A DNA stretch of 64,000 bases from Flavobacterium circumlabens (GTDB lineage: Bacteria; Bacteroidota; Bacteroidia; Flavobacteriales; Flavobacteriaceae). The notes beneath the pieces are model-generated. The model did no database searches. It had not been told where the DNA came from and was given only the letters and a program-made list of their open reading frames with translations. The stretch's first letter is position 1. Every line of letters begins with the position of its first letter. The DNA lies in assembly GCF_004345565.1 (NCBI RefSeq), contig NZ_SLWA01000001.1, positions 591,892 through 655,891 on the forward strand, written 5' to 3'. Positions 1 through 9,096 of this stretch are shown here, in pieces. The position numbers were made by a program, and so were the translations under genes.

Positions 1-292
1 TATGGATGATTTTTATACCAACCTCAAAAAGGATCACTCTTATTTTGAAGCAAATGCCAGGGCTAAACGTGATTTCCTACAAGACCCGAATATTCCCAAT
101 GCCAAGAAATCACCTTATTACTGGAGTGCCTTTGTCTATTACGGGAGTATTGCCCCGGCTGAAAAATCTTCTCATTATATCGTATATATCATTAGTATTT
201 TGACTCTAATTGGTTTATTTTTGATTTTCAATCCTTATCAGAAATGGAAGATCTTCATAAAGTCCTTAAAAAAGAAAAATACCGAAAAGTAA
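1..292 (+). CDS. CHAT-domain protein, C-terminal fragment (cut by window start)
   Basis: Only the last ~96 residues are visible and the reading frame is open to the left edge, so the true start lies outside. The visible part has the usual tail of a CHAT (caspase HetF associated with TPRs) domain: an FYTNL segment, an ARAKRDFL helix and a SPYYWSAFVYYGS block. A hydrophobic helix (about residues 60-78) and a lysine-rich end follow, suggesting membrane anchoring with a cytoplasmic tail. The His/Cys catalytic pair and any TPR repeats would lie upstream and cannot be checked. CHAT proteins are caspase-like peptidases, some in defence or programmed-death systems and many of unknown role. The next gene overlaps its 3' end by 49 bases, suggesting translational coupling. 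The family call rests on the tail only. Confidence 0.65.
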   Translation, partial: MDDFYTNLKKDHSYFEANARAKRDFLQDPNIPNAKKSPYYWSAFVYYGSIAPAEKSSHYIVYIISILTLIGLFLIFNPYQKWKIFIKSLKKKNTEK

Positions 293-681
293 AATTTAAG
301 ATTACCAAAACCCAGCATTTATTAATTAAGGCAAAGATCAATGGTGTTTCAGGAAATTTCATTTTAGATACCGGCGCTTCCAATACCTGTATTGGTTTTG
401 AAAGTATTGGGTATTTTGAATTATCCGCCAAAAAGTCTAAAACCAAAGCTTCCGGTGCTGGCGCAACGGGCATGGAAACGCAGATTTCTTCGCACAATCA
501 TTTACAGCTCGGAAGCTGGAAAAATACCGATTTCAATTTAGTCATTTTTGATCTTTCCCATGTCAATGAGGCTTTAAAGTCCTACAAGGCAAAAGCAGTA
601 CACGGTATTATCGGTGCTGATGTTTTGCTTGAAGGAAAAGCCATTATTGATTATTACAATCATTATGTCTATCTGCAATAA
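244..681 (+). CDS. Retropepsin-like aspartic protease (clan AA)
   Basis: A 145-residue protein with the single-lobe aspartic protease signature: DTGAS at about residues 42-46 within FILDTGASNT, and a C-terminal hydrophobic-hydrophobic-Gly block, HGIIGADVLL, near residues 119-128. Retropepsin-like enzymes act as homodimers with one DTG per subunit. No signal peptide or membrane segment is visible, so it is probably cytoplasmic. The start overlaps the CHAT-protein gene by 49 bases. No later in-frame ATG precedes the catalytic motif, so this start is well supported. It ends 6 bases from the convergent MFS gene. Substrate unknown; the partnership with the CHAT protein is inference. Confidence 0.8.
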   Translation: MEDLHKVLKKEKYRKVKFKITKTQHLLIKAKINGVSGNFILDTGASNTCIGFESIGYFELSAKKSKTKASGAGATGMETQISSHNHLQLGSWKNTDFNLVIFDLSHVNEALKSYKAKAVHGIIGADVLLEGKAIIDYYNHYVYLQ

Positions 682-687
682 AAAAAT

Positions 688-1926
688 TTATTCCTTACTT
701 TCTGTATTGGAAACTGCATGTTTTTTTAATGAAAAATAAGCCACTACAGTACTCAGCAATATCAAAATACCTCCTAAAATAAAAGGTGATCCGGCAAATT
801 TAAAAGGGGCATCATCATGGGTAAAAAAGTAAAAGGTGTTTGCCATCATTGGCGGCCCAATAATCGCAGACGCACTCATTAAACTCGTTAAGGTTCCCTG
901 AATTTCTCCCTGCTCGCTAGGCGATACTTTACTGGCTACAACAGATTGTAATGCTGGTCCGGCAATTCCGCCAAGACAATACGGAATTAAAAATACAAAC
1001 ATCATCCAGCTTTCTGTTGCAAAGGCAAACAGCAACATTCCGATAGTATACAAGGCCAATCCGATATAAATACTTTTTTCGTTTCCTAATTTTGGATTGA
1101 TCCAGCGAACCAGACCTCCCTGTACAACTCCCACCAATAAACCAATTATTCCTAAGGAGATTCCGATCATTCGTTCGTCCCAGTTAAACTGATAAATGGT
1201 AAAGAAGCTCCAATTGCTTTGAACTGCATGTGATCCAACGTACAATAGGAATATCGCCGAAATTAATCCGATCAGTGTTGGGTGCTTTTTCAGTCCGAGA
1301 ATAGCGCCAACAGGATTTGCCCTTTTCCAATTAAAGGGCCTGCGGTTTTCTTTTTTCAGGGATTCGGGTAAAATGAAAAATCCATATAAAAAATTGACCA
1401 TGCACAAAATTGCTGCTGCATAAAAAGGAACTCTTGAGCCATATTGTCCCAATAAACCGCCAATAACCGGCCCTATGATAAATCCTAATCCAAAAGCTGC
1501 CCCAATCAGACCAAAGTTTTTGGCCCTGTTTTCGGGTGTGCTGACATCAGCAATATAAGCCGATGCTGTTGTAATACTCGCTCCGGTTACTCCTGCAATA
1601 ATTCTTCCTATAAACAACCATAAGATTGTAGGAGCAAAAGCCAGCAAAAGATAATCTAATGAAAATCCGAAAAGTGAAATTAGGATAATGGGCCTTCTCC
1701 CGTATTTATCACTCAGGTTACCAATTACAGGTGCAAACACAAATTGGGTTATGGCATAAGCAAAAGTCAGCCAGCCACCTATTTTTGCCGCTTCGCTGAT
1801 ATCGCCATGAATTAATTCTTCTATTAATTTTGGAATTACGGGTATAATAATCCCCCATCCGGTAATATCAATTAACATGGTTATGAAAATAAAACCAATC
1901 GCCGCAGACTTATCTTTTTGTAGCAT
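688..1926 (-). CDS. MFS exporter, TetA/TCR type
   Basis: A 412-residue membrane protein of about twelve helices. It has the family motif A between helices 2 and 3 ([11 protein letters not shown]), an early aspartate in TM1 ([13 protein letters not shown]) and a glycine-rich TM5 motif ([15 protein letters not shown]). This matches the TCR/Tet drug:H+ antiporter group, which exports tetracycline or unrelated compounds from the inner membrane. Start ATG chosen at the first Met (MLQKDKS). It lies downstream of the RND operon on the same strand but is separated from it by a hairpin, so it is probably transcribed on its own. No tetR-like gene is adjacent to it. Drug specificity cannot be read from the sequence, and tetracycline resistance should not be assumed. 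Confidence 0.85.
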   Translation of the reverse strand: MLQKDKSAAIGFIFITMLIDITGWGIIIPVIPKLIEELIHGDISEAAKIGGWLTFAYAITQFVFAPVIGNLSDKYGRRPIILISLFGFSLDYLLLAFAPTILWLFIGRIIAGVTGASITTASAYIADVSTPENRAKNFGLIGAAFGLGFIIGPVIGGLLGQYGSRVPFYAAAILCMVNFLYGFFILPESLKKENRRPFNWKRANPVGAILGLKKHPTLIGLISAIFLLYVGSHAVQSNWSFFTIYQFNWDERMIGISLGIIGLLVGVVQGGLVRWINPKLGNEKSIYIGLALYTIGMLLFAFATESWMMFVFLIPYCLGGIAGPALQSVVASKVSPSEQGEIQGTLTSLMSASAIIGPPMMANTFYFFTHDDAPFKFAGSPFILGGILILLSTVVAYFSLKKHAVSNTESKE

Positions 1927-1981
1927 AAACTTTATAATATAAGGTGATACAAATAAACATCTTTTTTAATTAACAATAAAA

Positions 1982-2018
1982 AAAATCCCAAATTCCAATT
2001 TAAGGAATCTGGGATTTT
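1982..2018 (-). terminator. Hairpin after the RND efflux operon
   Basis: Two 15-base arms (1982-1996 and 2004-2018) pair with one mismatch around a 7-base loop. In minus-strand direction the hairpin is followed by T-rich sequence, as expected for an intrinsic terminator ending the tetR-tolC-adaptor-RND transcript before the MFS gene. Confidence 0.6.
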
Positions 2019-2077
2019 GGATTTTTTGAAATTCCTCTCCTGGGATCTGGAACTTCAATATTGAAAATTAAAACTAT

Positions 2078-5000
2078 TTAGTGTGTATGTTTCGGATTAA
2101 AACCGTCTTCGCTTAATTCTTTGTGCTCATAATCAGCCACCATTTCAGCTTCGTAATCGATTTTTTCTCCTTTAGATAATCTGCGGATGATTCCTTCCAT
2201 GATCTGGTAGATTACAGGAACAACAATCAGGGTCAGGAATAACGAAGAAATCAATCCTCCGATAATTACCCACGCCAAACCATTTTTCCATTCCGCTCCG
2301 GCTCCGGATGCTAATGCAATTGGGAACATACCGAATACCATCGCAATTGTTGTCATCAAAATCGGACGCAAACGAGCGTGATTTGCCTGAATTAACGCTG
2401 TTCTGATTGATTCTCCGGCAGCTCTTCGCTGATTGGTATAATCGACAAGCATGATCGCATTCTTACACACCAGACCAATCAACATGATGATCCCTAAAAT
2501 GGTAAAAATATTCAAGGAGTTATTCGTCAGGGCTAATGCTAATAAAGCACCGATAAACGATAATGGAATTGCAAACAATACCACAAACGGGTGAACGAAA
2601 CTGTCATACAAACTCACCATTACCAGGTATACCAAAATAATAGCGGCTAATAAAGCAATTCCTAAAGTACCAAATCCTTCCGATTGGTTCTCCTGGTCAC
2701 CACCCCAGATATAGTTTACACCAGCCGGTTTTTTCAGTTTGTCTAATTTTGCCTGCCATTGTGTTACAATTGTTCCGGATGGAACCCCAACATTTTGCCC
2801 TTTTACCGTTACCGAAGCAGATTTATCTCTTCGCTCTAACTGGCTAGGTCCTGAACCTTCTGTAATATCAGCAAACTGCGATAATTTAATTTGTTGTCCT
2901 GAAGCATTGATGAAAATCAAACTACTCACATCCGTAATACTTTTTCTGTCGAAGGCATTGTATCGGATGTTGATATCGTACTCGTATTCTCCGGCTCTGT
3001 ATTTACCATCTGTATTTCCGCTAAATGCAGTCTGCATGGTTAAACCAACGGTTTGAAGTGTTAATCCTAAAGCGGCCATTTTATCACGGTCTACTTTAAC
3101 ATTTACCTCTGGATTTCCGTCTTCAACAGTTAATTTAATCTCTGTTGTTCCGGGAATCGTGCGCAGTTCAGCTTCTGCTAATTTAGCAAATGCCATAGCA
3201 CTTTCTGTAGAAGGTCCTGTTACAATTAATCCTAAGGTAGCATCTTCAGCAGTACCTAAGATACCTACGGGAACTGTTTTTACTTTTGCTCCAACCAATA
3301 CTTTTTCAAGCTTACGTTTTATTTTAGCAGCATAGACATTGGCATCATCTGTACGATCTTTTTGTTCAATCATTTTTACGTCAATCTCTGCTTTGTAAGC
3401 TGTAGCCTGCGATGCTCCAAAACCTTCACTGGTTTGTCCTACCGTTGTAATCTGGCTGTGCACATATTCCTGAGATTTTAAATAGGCTTCGGCTTTTTGC
3501 GTCATGAAGTTGGTTTGTTCTAACGAAGCATCTTTTGGCATTTCGATCTGAACTAAGAACTCACCACTATCAGAAGATGCGAAAAATTCTCCTCCAATAA
3601 AGCCTCCCAATCCGAAGATTGATCCAAAGAACAAGATTAGTACCAAAACAATTGTTTTGCCATAATTGTCCAGACACCAGGTTAACAATTCAGAAATCCA
3701 GTTGGTGAAACGTGTTAGATAGCTTTCGAAACCAAGAATAATTCTTCCGAATAAATTTTTTCCTTCAATGTGTTCCAGTTTACCATAACGGGATGATAAC
3801 CATGGGATAATAGTAAATGAAGCTAAAAGTGATAATAAAGTTGAAATAATTACCGTAACACAAAATTGTGTAATAATATTAGAAACTAAACCGGAACTCA
3901 TTGCAATAGGCAGGAACACTACCACAATTACCAATGTAATCGAAGTTACCGTTCCTCCAATTTCAGCGGTTCCGTCATAGGATGCCCGAATCCTGCTTTT
4001 ACCCATCTCCATATGTCGGTAAATATTCTCGAGGACCACAATCGCATCATCGACCAGAATACCGACGACCAGAGATAACCCCAATAAACTCATTAAGTTC
4101 AGGGTATACCCCATTAAATAAATACCAATAAAAGTAGCAATCAGGGATGCCGGAATAGAAACCATTACAATCAGAGAGTTTCTAATACTGTGCAGGAAGA
4201 ACAACATTACAAGAGCCACCAGCACTACCGCGATCAATAAATCGTGAACTACAGAATCTGCCGCTTCAAGCGTAAAGATGGTACTGTCTTTTGCAACTTC
4301 TAATTTTAAGTGGTTTTTTTCATAATCTTTTTCAAGAATTGCGATTGTTTTCAGCAACTGCTCACTTACGGCCACCGCATTGGCATCAGATTGTTTTACA
4401 ATTTGTAAAACGATAGCACTTTTTTGATCTACACGTGATATTTTCTCAGCAATTTTCTGAGTGTCCTGAACATCTGCAATATCACTTAAACGAACCTGAA
4501 TTCCGTTTTGAGACGAAACTACTAAGTTTCTTAATTCTGTAACATTTTTATATTTACCCGCTAAACGAATTAATATTTTCTGATCACGGGTCTGGATGTT
4601 TCCGGTTGGGAAATCCAGATTGGAAGTCAGAATAGTTTGTTGTACCTGCGGAACAGATAATCCGTAACCCTGCATTTTTACAGCATCAAGATTCACCTGA
4701 ATTTCACGTTCCGATCCACCAATAATATTTACCTGAGCCACACCCTGCACACGGGATAAAATAGGTGCAATTTTTTTGTCAATTAAGTCATAAAAAGCTG
4801 CTTCGTCCATTTTTCCGTTGGCACCAAGCGTCATAATTGGTAAATCACTCAGCGAGAATTTGGTCAGCGCCGGCGTTTTTACATCATCAGGCAAATCGGA
4901 AATTATCGCATTTATTTTACGCTGTGCATCATTCAGGGAGAAATCGACCTTCGCATTTGAGGTCAGTGTAATCGAAACAATAGACAAACTTTCGTACGAC

Positions 5001-5248
5001 TTCGAGTCAATTTTTTTAACGTTCTCTAAGGACGCAATCGCATCTTCAATTTTTTTGGTTACCGTGTTTTCTACCTCACTCGGAGAAGCTCCGGGATAAA
5101 CAGTAGAAATTGTAATAACGTTTTGTTCAAATTTAGGGATCAGCTCATAACCTAACTGGCTGTAACTGAACAATCCACCAAGAATCAGAATCGTAAACAA
5201 TACGATTACTAACGACGGACGTTTTATGGATATTTCGGCTAATTTCAT
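2078..5248 (-). CDS. RND efflux pump, inner-membrane permease subunit (AcrB-like)
   Basis: At 1056 residues this has the full length of the HAE-1/AcrB family of proton-driven tripartite exporters. It starts with the usual cytoplasmic AEISIKRP end and first helix. The proton-relay residues are present: the Asp pair D400-D401 in TM4 (GILVDDAIV) and Lys K929 in TM10 (LVCKNAIMLVD). Large periplasmic porter loops follow TM1 and TM7. The C-terminus is a charged, histidine-ending tail. It is the last gene of the operon after TetR, TolC and adaptor genes. Substrates are likely amphiphilic toxic compounds, but specificity is not readable. A heavy-metal (CusA-type) role is less likely because no methionine-rich metal path is evident. 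Confidence 0.93.
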   Translation of the reverse strand: MKLAEISIKRPSLVIVLFTILILGGLFSYSQLGYELIPKFEQNVITISTVYPGASPSEVENTVTKKIEDAIASLENVKKIDSKSYESLSIVSITLTSNAKVDFSLNDAQRKINAIISDLPDDVKTPALTKFSLSDLPIMTLGANGKMDEAAFYDLIDKKIAPILSRVQGVAQVNIIGGSEREIQVNLDAVKMQGYGLSVPQVQQTILTSNLDFPTGNIQTRDQKILIRLAGKYKNVTELRNLVVSSQNGIQVRLSDIADVQDTQKIAEKISRVDQKSAIVLQIVKQSDANAVAVSEQLLKTIAILEKDYEKNHLKLEVAKDSTIFTLEAADSVVHDLLIAVVLVALVMLFFLHSIRNSLIVMVSIPASLIATFIGIYLMGYTLNLMSLLGLSLVVGILVDDAIVVLENIYRHMEMGKSRIRASYDGTAEIGGTVTSITLVIVVVFLPIAMSSGLVSNIITQFCVTVIISTLLSLLASFTIIPWLSSRYGKLEHIEGKNLFGRIILGFESYLTRFTNWISELLTWCLDNYGKTIVLVLILFFGSIFGLGGFIGGEFFASSDSGEFLVQIEMPKDASLEQTNFMTQKAEAYLKSQEYVHSQITTVGQTSEGFGASQATAYKAEIDVKMIEQKDRTDDANVYAAKIKRKLEKVLVGAKVKTVPVGILGTAEDATLGLIVTGPSTESAMAFAKLAEAELRTIPGTTEIKLTVEDGNPEVNVKVDRDKMAALGLTLQTVGLTMQTAFSGNTDGKYRAGEYEYDINIRYNAFDRKSITDVSSLIFINASGQQIKLSQFADITEGSGPSQLERRDKSASVTVKGQNVGVPSGTIVTQWQAKLDKLKKPAGVNYIWGGDQENQSEGFGTLGIALLAAIILVYLVMVSLYDSFVHPFVVLFAIPLSFIGALLALALTNNSLNIFTILGIIMLIGLVCKNAIMLVDYTNQRRAAGESIRTALIQANHARLRPILMTTIAMVFGMFPIALASGAGAEWKNGLAWVIIGGLISSLFLTLIVVPVIYQIMEGIIRRLSKGEKIDYEAEMVADYEHKELSEDGFNPKHTH

Positions 5249-5319
5249 ATATTTTGCTTTAGGCTGTAGGCTTTAGGCAATAAGCTTAATGCTTATGGCG
5301 TATTGCTTAATGCTTTAAA
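5249..5319. repeat. Short-word low-complexity spacer between adaptor and RND genes
   Basis: The 71-base gap repeats variants of GCTTTAGG and GCTTAATG and contains small inverted pairs (for example GCAATA with TATTGC). It interrupts an otherwise tightly packed operon. It resembles the short-word spacers in the nuo operon and elsewhere in this window, though its inverted arms are weaker. Confidence 0.45.
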
Positions 5320-6387
5320 TTATTTAATAATTTCTACTGTATTACCGTCTTGTAAGTTAATCTGACCTGTAACAATTACAGTTTCTCCATCAGATAATCC
5401 ATTGATGATTTCTACCTGATCTCCTAAAATTCTTCCGGCAGTTACTTTTCTTAATTTTGCGATCCCTTTTTCAACTACAAAGATTTCGTTACTGCTCACA
5501 CTTCCTACGAAAGCATTACGCGGTACAACCATCAGATTTTGTTTTTGTTGTTTTGAGCCAAAGTTTGCTGTTCCGTACATACCTGCTTTCAAATCATTAT
5601 CTGAGTTGTTTGCGATTTCAATTTCAACAGGAAAGTTTAAGCTTTCGTCTGCTTTTGCAGCAATAAAAGTAATTTTTCCGGAAAAAGTTTTATCAGGATA
5701 TACACTTGCTGTAATGTTTACGGTGTTTCCTAATTTTAAACTGGCCACCTGGCTTTCGTTTACGGTAACTTTCAATTTTAATTTAGAAACATTTACAATA
5801 TCAAACAATGCTGTTGCCGGCATTCCTGCTAAAATAGATCCTGGTTCAATATATTTTTTATTGATAAATCCGTTTATTGGTGCTTTTACTTTAGTATCAC
5901 CCACATTAATATTGGCTTGTGTCAGGCTGGACTGCGCATTTGTTAAGGCTAATTTTGCCTGATCCAATTGTTGTTTTGTAACTCCGCCTGTTTTGAAAGC
6001 ATTTTCATATCGTGCATAATCTGCTTTTGCATTTTGATAAACGGCTTGTGCCTGTTGCGCGCTCACATTAATTACATCACCTCTCACGGTCAATAAAGTC
6101 TGTCCTACTCTTACGTAATCTCCTTCTTTGGCCAGAACGCTGATTACTTTTCCTGATTTTTCAGCAGAGAAAGTTAATTCCTGAATCGGTTCAAAGTTTC
6201 CGTTTGCCACAAAACTCAATGAAATTTCTTCTGTTTTTACGGCGGCTACTTTTACGGAGACTGCTGCGTTTTTCTCGGCAACAATATCTGTTTTCGCCTT
6301 ATTTTCCTTCTTATTATTATTTAAGACATATCCAATTACACCTAATGCTGCAATTATGATTACGATAGTTATAATAGTTTTCTTCAT
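5320..6387 (-). CDS. RND efflux periplasmic adaptor (HlyD/AcrA family)
   Basis: A 355-residue membrane fusion protein. The N-terminal hydrophobic segment (about residues 4-22) has no lipobox cysteine, so it is probably a membrane anchor rather than a lipoprotein. A lipoyl/biotin-like half-motif (VLAKEGDYVRVGQTL) precedes a helical hairpin (about residues 105-155), then the matching half-motif (VKAPINGFINKKYIEPGS) and beta-barrel domains (ITASVYPDKTFSGKITFIA). It bridges the RND permease and the TolC-like channel. It lies 11 bases after tolC and 71 before the permease gene on the minus strand, in one operon. Confidence 0.92.
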   Translation of the reverse strand: MKKTIITIVIIIAALGVIGYVLNNNKKENKAKTDIVAEKNAAVSVKVAAVKTEEISLSFVANGNFEPIQELTFSAEKSGKVISVLAKEGDYVRVGQTLLTVRGDVINVSAQQAQAVYQNAKADYARYENAFKTGGVTKQQLDQAKLALTNAQSSLTQANINVGDTKVKAPINGFINKKYIEPGSILAGMPATALFDIVNVSKLKLKVTVNESQVASLKLGNTVNITASVYPDKTFSGKITFIAAKADESLNFPVEIEIANNSDNDLKAGMYGTANFGSKQQKQNLMVVPRNAFVGSVSSNEIFVVEKGIAKLRKVTAGRILGDQVEIINGLSDGETVIVTGQINLQDGNTVEIIK

Positions 6388-6398
6388 TTTGTTTCTAG

Positions 6399-7733
6399 TT
6401 ATTTAATAAGAGTTTTTAGTTCGCCTTTTGATTTGATTAATGCTACCTCTGCGATTTTATAATTCAGGACAGCTCTGGTATAATTGTTTTGTGCTTCCAG
6501 TGATGCATTTTCAGAATCTAATAAATCTGTTAATGATGCTAATCCCTGAAGATAATTGTTTTTGGTATTGTCTAAAATTTCTTTAGCCAGTCGCATGTTT
6601 TCTTTTTGATTCTCGATCGTTACAAGATTATCGTCAATCTGAGCGATGGCATTTCTGTAATCCAGATCAAGAGAAAGTTTCGTGTCTTTCATATCTTCCT
6701 GAAGTGATCTGATCTGAACATCTGCCTGTCTTACTTTGGCACGGGTTCCGAAACCTGTGAAGATTGGTACATGTAAGTTTAATCCGATTGCAGAGTAATC
6801 TGACCAGTACACCCCGTCTTTTGGTTTTGCAAACCAGGGAAATTCAGGTCCCTGACCAATATAATTGTAACCTGCTGTTAATGAAAGTGTAGGGTAATAT
6901 CCTGCTTCAACGGCTTTCTTGTTGTACACTAAAAGTTCTTCCTGTTTTTTCAGAAGCAGGTATTCTGTTCTGTTTTCCACATTAGCCTGTTCTGTTAAAG
7001 CGGCTGGAATAACTTCAAATTCTTCTTTTGGCATATCGATCTCAGTTTCAATAGGCATACCCATATAAAACTTCAACGCATTTTCCTGTAAGGTAATCTG
7101 GTTTTTAATCTGCTGGCGTTCCGTGTCAATATTTGACATCTTAACCACAATACGGTCCAGGTCAATTTTTTTAGCCAGACCATTATCAAACTGCCCTTTT
7201 ACGATATCACGGACTTTAGTTGTGTTGACGTAATTGCTGTCTAATAATGTCAATCTTTCTTTTTGTACAAATACAGAATAGTAGTTGTTTGCCACTCTTT
7301 CAATAACCTGTTCTTCTGTTAATTGATTGTTGATCTGATAAAACTCACGTGTTGATTTTGCTGCTTTTAAACCTGTAAAAACAGACTGATCAAAGATGGC
7401 CTGAGTTAAAGAAACACCCGCAGTTGAAGTCCATTTTTGACCAAATGCTGCCTGAATTGTTGTTCCCGGAGCACCAAAACCTGCTCCGTCAATTACTGTT
7501 GTCTGGATAACCGGATTGTAGGTTAGGTTTCCGTTTGCAGAAATTTGAGGTAATGCTCTTGAGCGTACTTCCTGAATTTTATACTCGCTGTTTTCAACCT
7601 CTAATTTCGATTTCTTAGCATCGGCTTTGTTCTGAAGCGCGTAGGTAAGAGCATCTTTTAAGGTTAGTGTTTTAACTTGTGCACTGACACTTAAGCCAAT
7701 AGAACACAAAAATATAAGAATTATTCTTTTCAT
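6399..7733 (-). CDS. TolC-family outer-membrane efflux channel
   Basis: A 444-residue protein with a signal peptide (MKRIILIFLCSIGLSVSAQ) followed by LTLKDALTYALQNKADAKKS, the usual first helix of the outer membrane efflux protein family. It has two internally related halves rich in coiled-coil helices, as in the trimeric alpha-barrel channel. The second-half helix reads LDNTKNNYLQGLASLTDLLDSE, with the family's typical GLAS-x-TDLLD turn. It forms the outer-membrane exit duct for the RND pump encoded downstream. The gene lies 10 bases after the tetR stop, so it is transcribed from the autoregulated tetR promoter. Confidence 0.92.
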   Translation of the reverse strand: MKRIILIFLCSIGLSVSAQVKTLTLKDALTYALQNKADAKKSKLEVENSEYKIQEVRSRALPQISANGNLTYNPVIQTTVIDGAGFGAPGTTIQAAFGQKWTSTAGVSLTQAIFDQSVFTGLKAAKSTREFYQINNQLTEEQVIERVANNYYSVFVQKERLTLLDSNYVNTTKVRDIVKGQFDNGLAKKIDLDRIVVKMSNIDTERQQIKNQITLQENALKFYMGMPIETEIDMPKEEFEVIPAALTEQANVENRTEYLLLKKQEELLVYNKKAVEAGYYPTLSLTAGYNYIGQGPEFPWFAKPKDGVYWSDYSAIGLNLHVPIFTGFGTRAKVRQADVQIRSLQEDMKDTKLSLDLDYRNAIAQIDDNLVTIENQKENMRLAKEILDNTKNNYLQGLASLTDLLDSENASLEAQNNYTRAVLNYKIAEVALIKSKGELKTLIK

Positions 7734-7743
7734 AGATTGATGA

Positions 7744-8343
7744 TTAAATAGTAATTTTTTTAAGTTGTTTTTCTAATTCCAGTATTCCTTTTTCGGTTGC
7801 CATAGCTCTTGTATGGTATTCGAGTGCTTCTAATTCTATTTTTTGTGCTTCTCTTTCCGAAACCGTAGTTTCATTAATATGAAAAATTAAAGTGTAATAA
7901 AATTTCACATACAAGTCTATATTCAGCTCCGGTCTATACAGATTCTCACGAATACCTTTTAAAATATTATCTGTAAAATAATGATTGCACTGGTCTATTT
8001 CGTGAGTCATTATATTTTGATAAATGTCAGGATAGTGTTTTTTTAACTGATAAAGAGGCGAAGTATCGGTTGCATTTTTAAACATATCGCGAAACATTTC
8101 TCTAATTTCAAAATTCTCGTGAATGGCATTGTAATTTTTGGCTACAACAGAATCAATGACTTCATGTACCTGCTTGTGAACTGCCGATGTACTTTCTTCA
8201 ATCAAAACTTCTTTATTACAGAAGTACTTGTAAATCGTTTTTTTCGAAATACACATTTCTCCTGCGATATCATCCATTGTAACACTCTTAAAACCAAGCT
8301 TTAAAAATAATTCACTTGCTTTTGATATAATTTTCTCTTTCAT
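7744..8343 (-). CDS. TetR/AcrR-family transcriptional repressor
   Basis: The first ~45 residues are a TetR-type DNA-binding domain: ASELFLKLGFKSVTMDDIA, then CISKKTIYKYF as the recognition helix. The remaining ~145 residues form a helical ligand-binding part without a recognised signature. I chose the ATG at 8343 (199 residues) over the TTG at 8355, because a -7 element (TATATTTG) ending at 8365 puts the transcript start near the TTG. It heads the tolC-adaptor-RND operon. Its own promoter overlaps an inverted repeat that recurs at the yceI promoter, so it very likely autoregulates and controls yceI. The inducer is unknown. Confidence 0.88.
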   Translation of the reverse strand: MKEKIISKASELFLKLGFKSVTMDDIAGEMCISKKTIYKYFCNKEVLIEESTSAVHKQVHEVIDSVVAKNYNAIHENFEIREMFRDMFKNATDTSPLYQLKKHYPDIYQNIMTHEIDQCNHYFTDNILKGIRENLYRPELNIDLYVKFYYTLIFHINETTVSEREAQKIELEALEYHTRAMATEKGILELEKQLKKITI

Positions 8344-8364
8344 GTTAATTTTCAAATTGCATTA

Positions 8365-8405
8365 CAAATATAAATCGGAAACTTTATTGGCTAAAAACAG
8401 TTTCC
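8365..8405 (-). promoter_or_regulatory. tetR operon promoter with inverted-repeat operator
   Basis: Read on the minus strand, the -7 element TATATTTG (8372-8365) lies 4 bases from GGAAAC-N17-GTTTCC (8377-8382 and 8400-8405). The repeat occupies the region between the -33 and -7 elements, where a repressor would block RNA polymerase. A mirror TATATTTG on the plus strand (8408-8415) makes the element almost fully palindromic. The same arrangement occurs upstream of yceI. Confidence 0.72.
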
Positions 8406-8449
8406 ATTATATTTGTAATAATTTTATATTAATTTGGTCATTGTAAGAA

Positions 8450-8971
8450 TTATATGCAGAATTCTAAATTCGCAATAAGTTTCATATCTTTTCCTAATGC
8501 CAGACCTCCATTATGGTTAAAGGAATTATAATCTAAGCCAAAGTCCTGTCTTTTGATATTTCCGGTGATTTCAAAAGCCACCTTCTTTTTACCATCATAA
8601 GAATTAATACCAATAAACTCAGCATCCAGTTCTACAACCTTAGTCACATCTTTTATCGTCAGGTCTCCCTTAAAAAAATTGATGTTGTTATTGACCTTCT
8701 GAAATGAAGTTGATTTAAAACTAATGATTGGATGCTCATTTACATTAAACAGGTCATTCAGCTGCAAATGCGTGTCAATTTGCTGAAAGCTGTCATATTT
8801 GTTGTTTATATCTAAAGAAAATTCAACAGAAGCATCTTCAATTTCATTGTCTTCAATATTCACATAACCGTCAAATTTATTTTCAGTTCCTCCTAAATAG
8901 GCAATTATCGAATGTCTCATTTTAATTAAAACATCTGACTGGCTAGAATCAATGGTCCATGTTGTTCTCAT
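8450..8971 (-). CDS. YceI-family lipid/isoprenoid-binding protein
   Basis: A 173-residue protein matching the YceI lipocalin-like barrel. It begins TTWTIDSSQSDVLIKMRHS, has the mid-domain block HPIISFKSTSF followed by GDLTIKDVTK, and ends with a VAFEITGNIKRQDFGL segment. Known family members bind polyisoprenoid or amide-type amphiphiles in a hydrophobic tunnel. Many are secreted, but this one lacks a signal peptide and should be cytoplasmic. It is monocistronic, upstream of tetR on the same strand. Its promoter region carries two copies of the operator found at tetR, placing it in the efflux regulon. A possible role is holding a hydrophobic ligand related to the pump substrate (inference). 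Confidence 0.85.
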   Translation of the reverse strand: MRTTWTIDSSQSDVLIKMRHSIIAYLGGTENKFDGYVNIEDNEIEDASVEFSLDINNKYDSFQQIDTHLQLNDLFNVNEHPIISFKSTSFQKVNNNINFFKGDLTIKDVTKVVELDAEFIGINSYDGKKKVAFEITGNIKRQDFGLDYNSFNHNGGLALGKDMKLIANLEFCI

Positions 8972-9017
8972 AAATATCTGATTTTACTGAGTTTATTAAT
9001 CACTCAAACTTTTTCAT

Positions 9018-9045
9018 GGAAACTTTTTCAGTGTTGCGGGTTTCC
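9018..9045 (-). promoter_or_regulatory. Second GGAAAC-N16-GTTTCC operator, in the yceI leader
   Basis: GGAAAC (9018-9023) and GTTTCC (9040-9045) are separated by 16 bases. This lies just downstream of the expected yceI transcript start, a position suited to roadblock repression or cooperative binding with the promoter-overlapping copy at 9069-9096. Confidence 0.65.
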
Positions 9046-9056
9046 AAATAAAAATG

Positions 9057-9096
9057 CAAATATAAACAGGAAACTCTAAACACCAAGAAAGTTTCC
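9057..9096 (-). promoter_or_regulatory. yceI promoter with inverted-repeat operator
   Basis: The -7 element TATATTTG (minus strand, 9064-9057) lies 4 bases from GGAAAC (9069-9074), which pairs with GTTTCC (9091-9096) across 16 bases. Spacing and sequence match the tetR promoter element, strongly suggesting control by the same TetR protein. Confidence 0.72.

Noticed and set aside
688..1926. Tetracycline resistance gene
   Set aside because: The protein is TetA-type by fold, but many related exporters have other substrates and no adjacent tet regulator exists; only a generic call is supportable.
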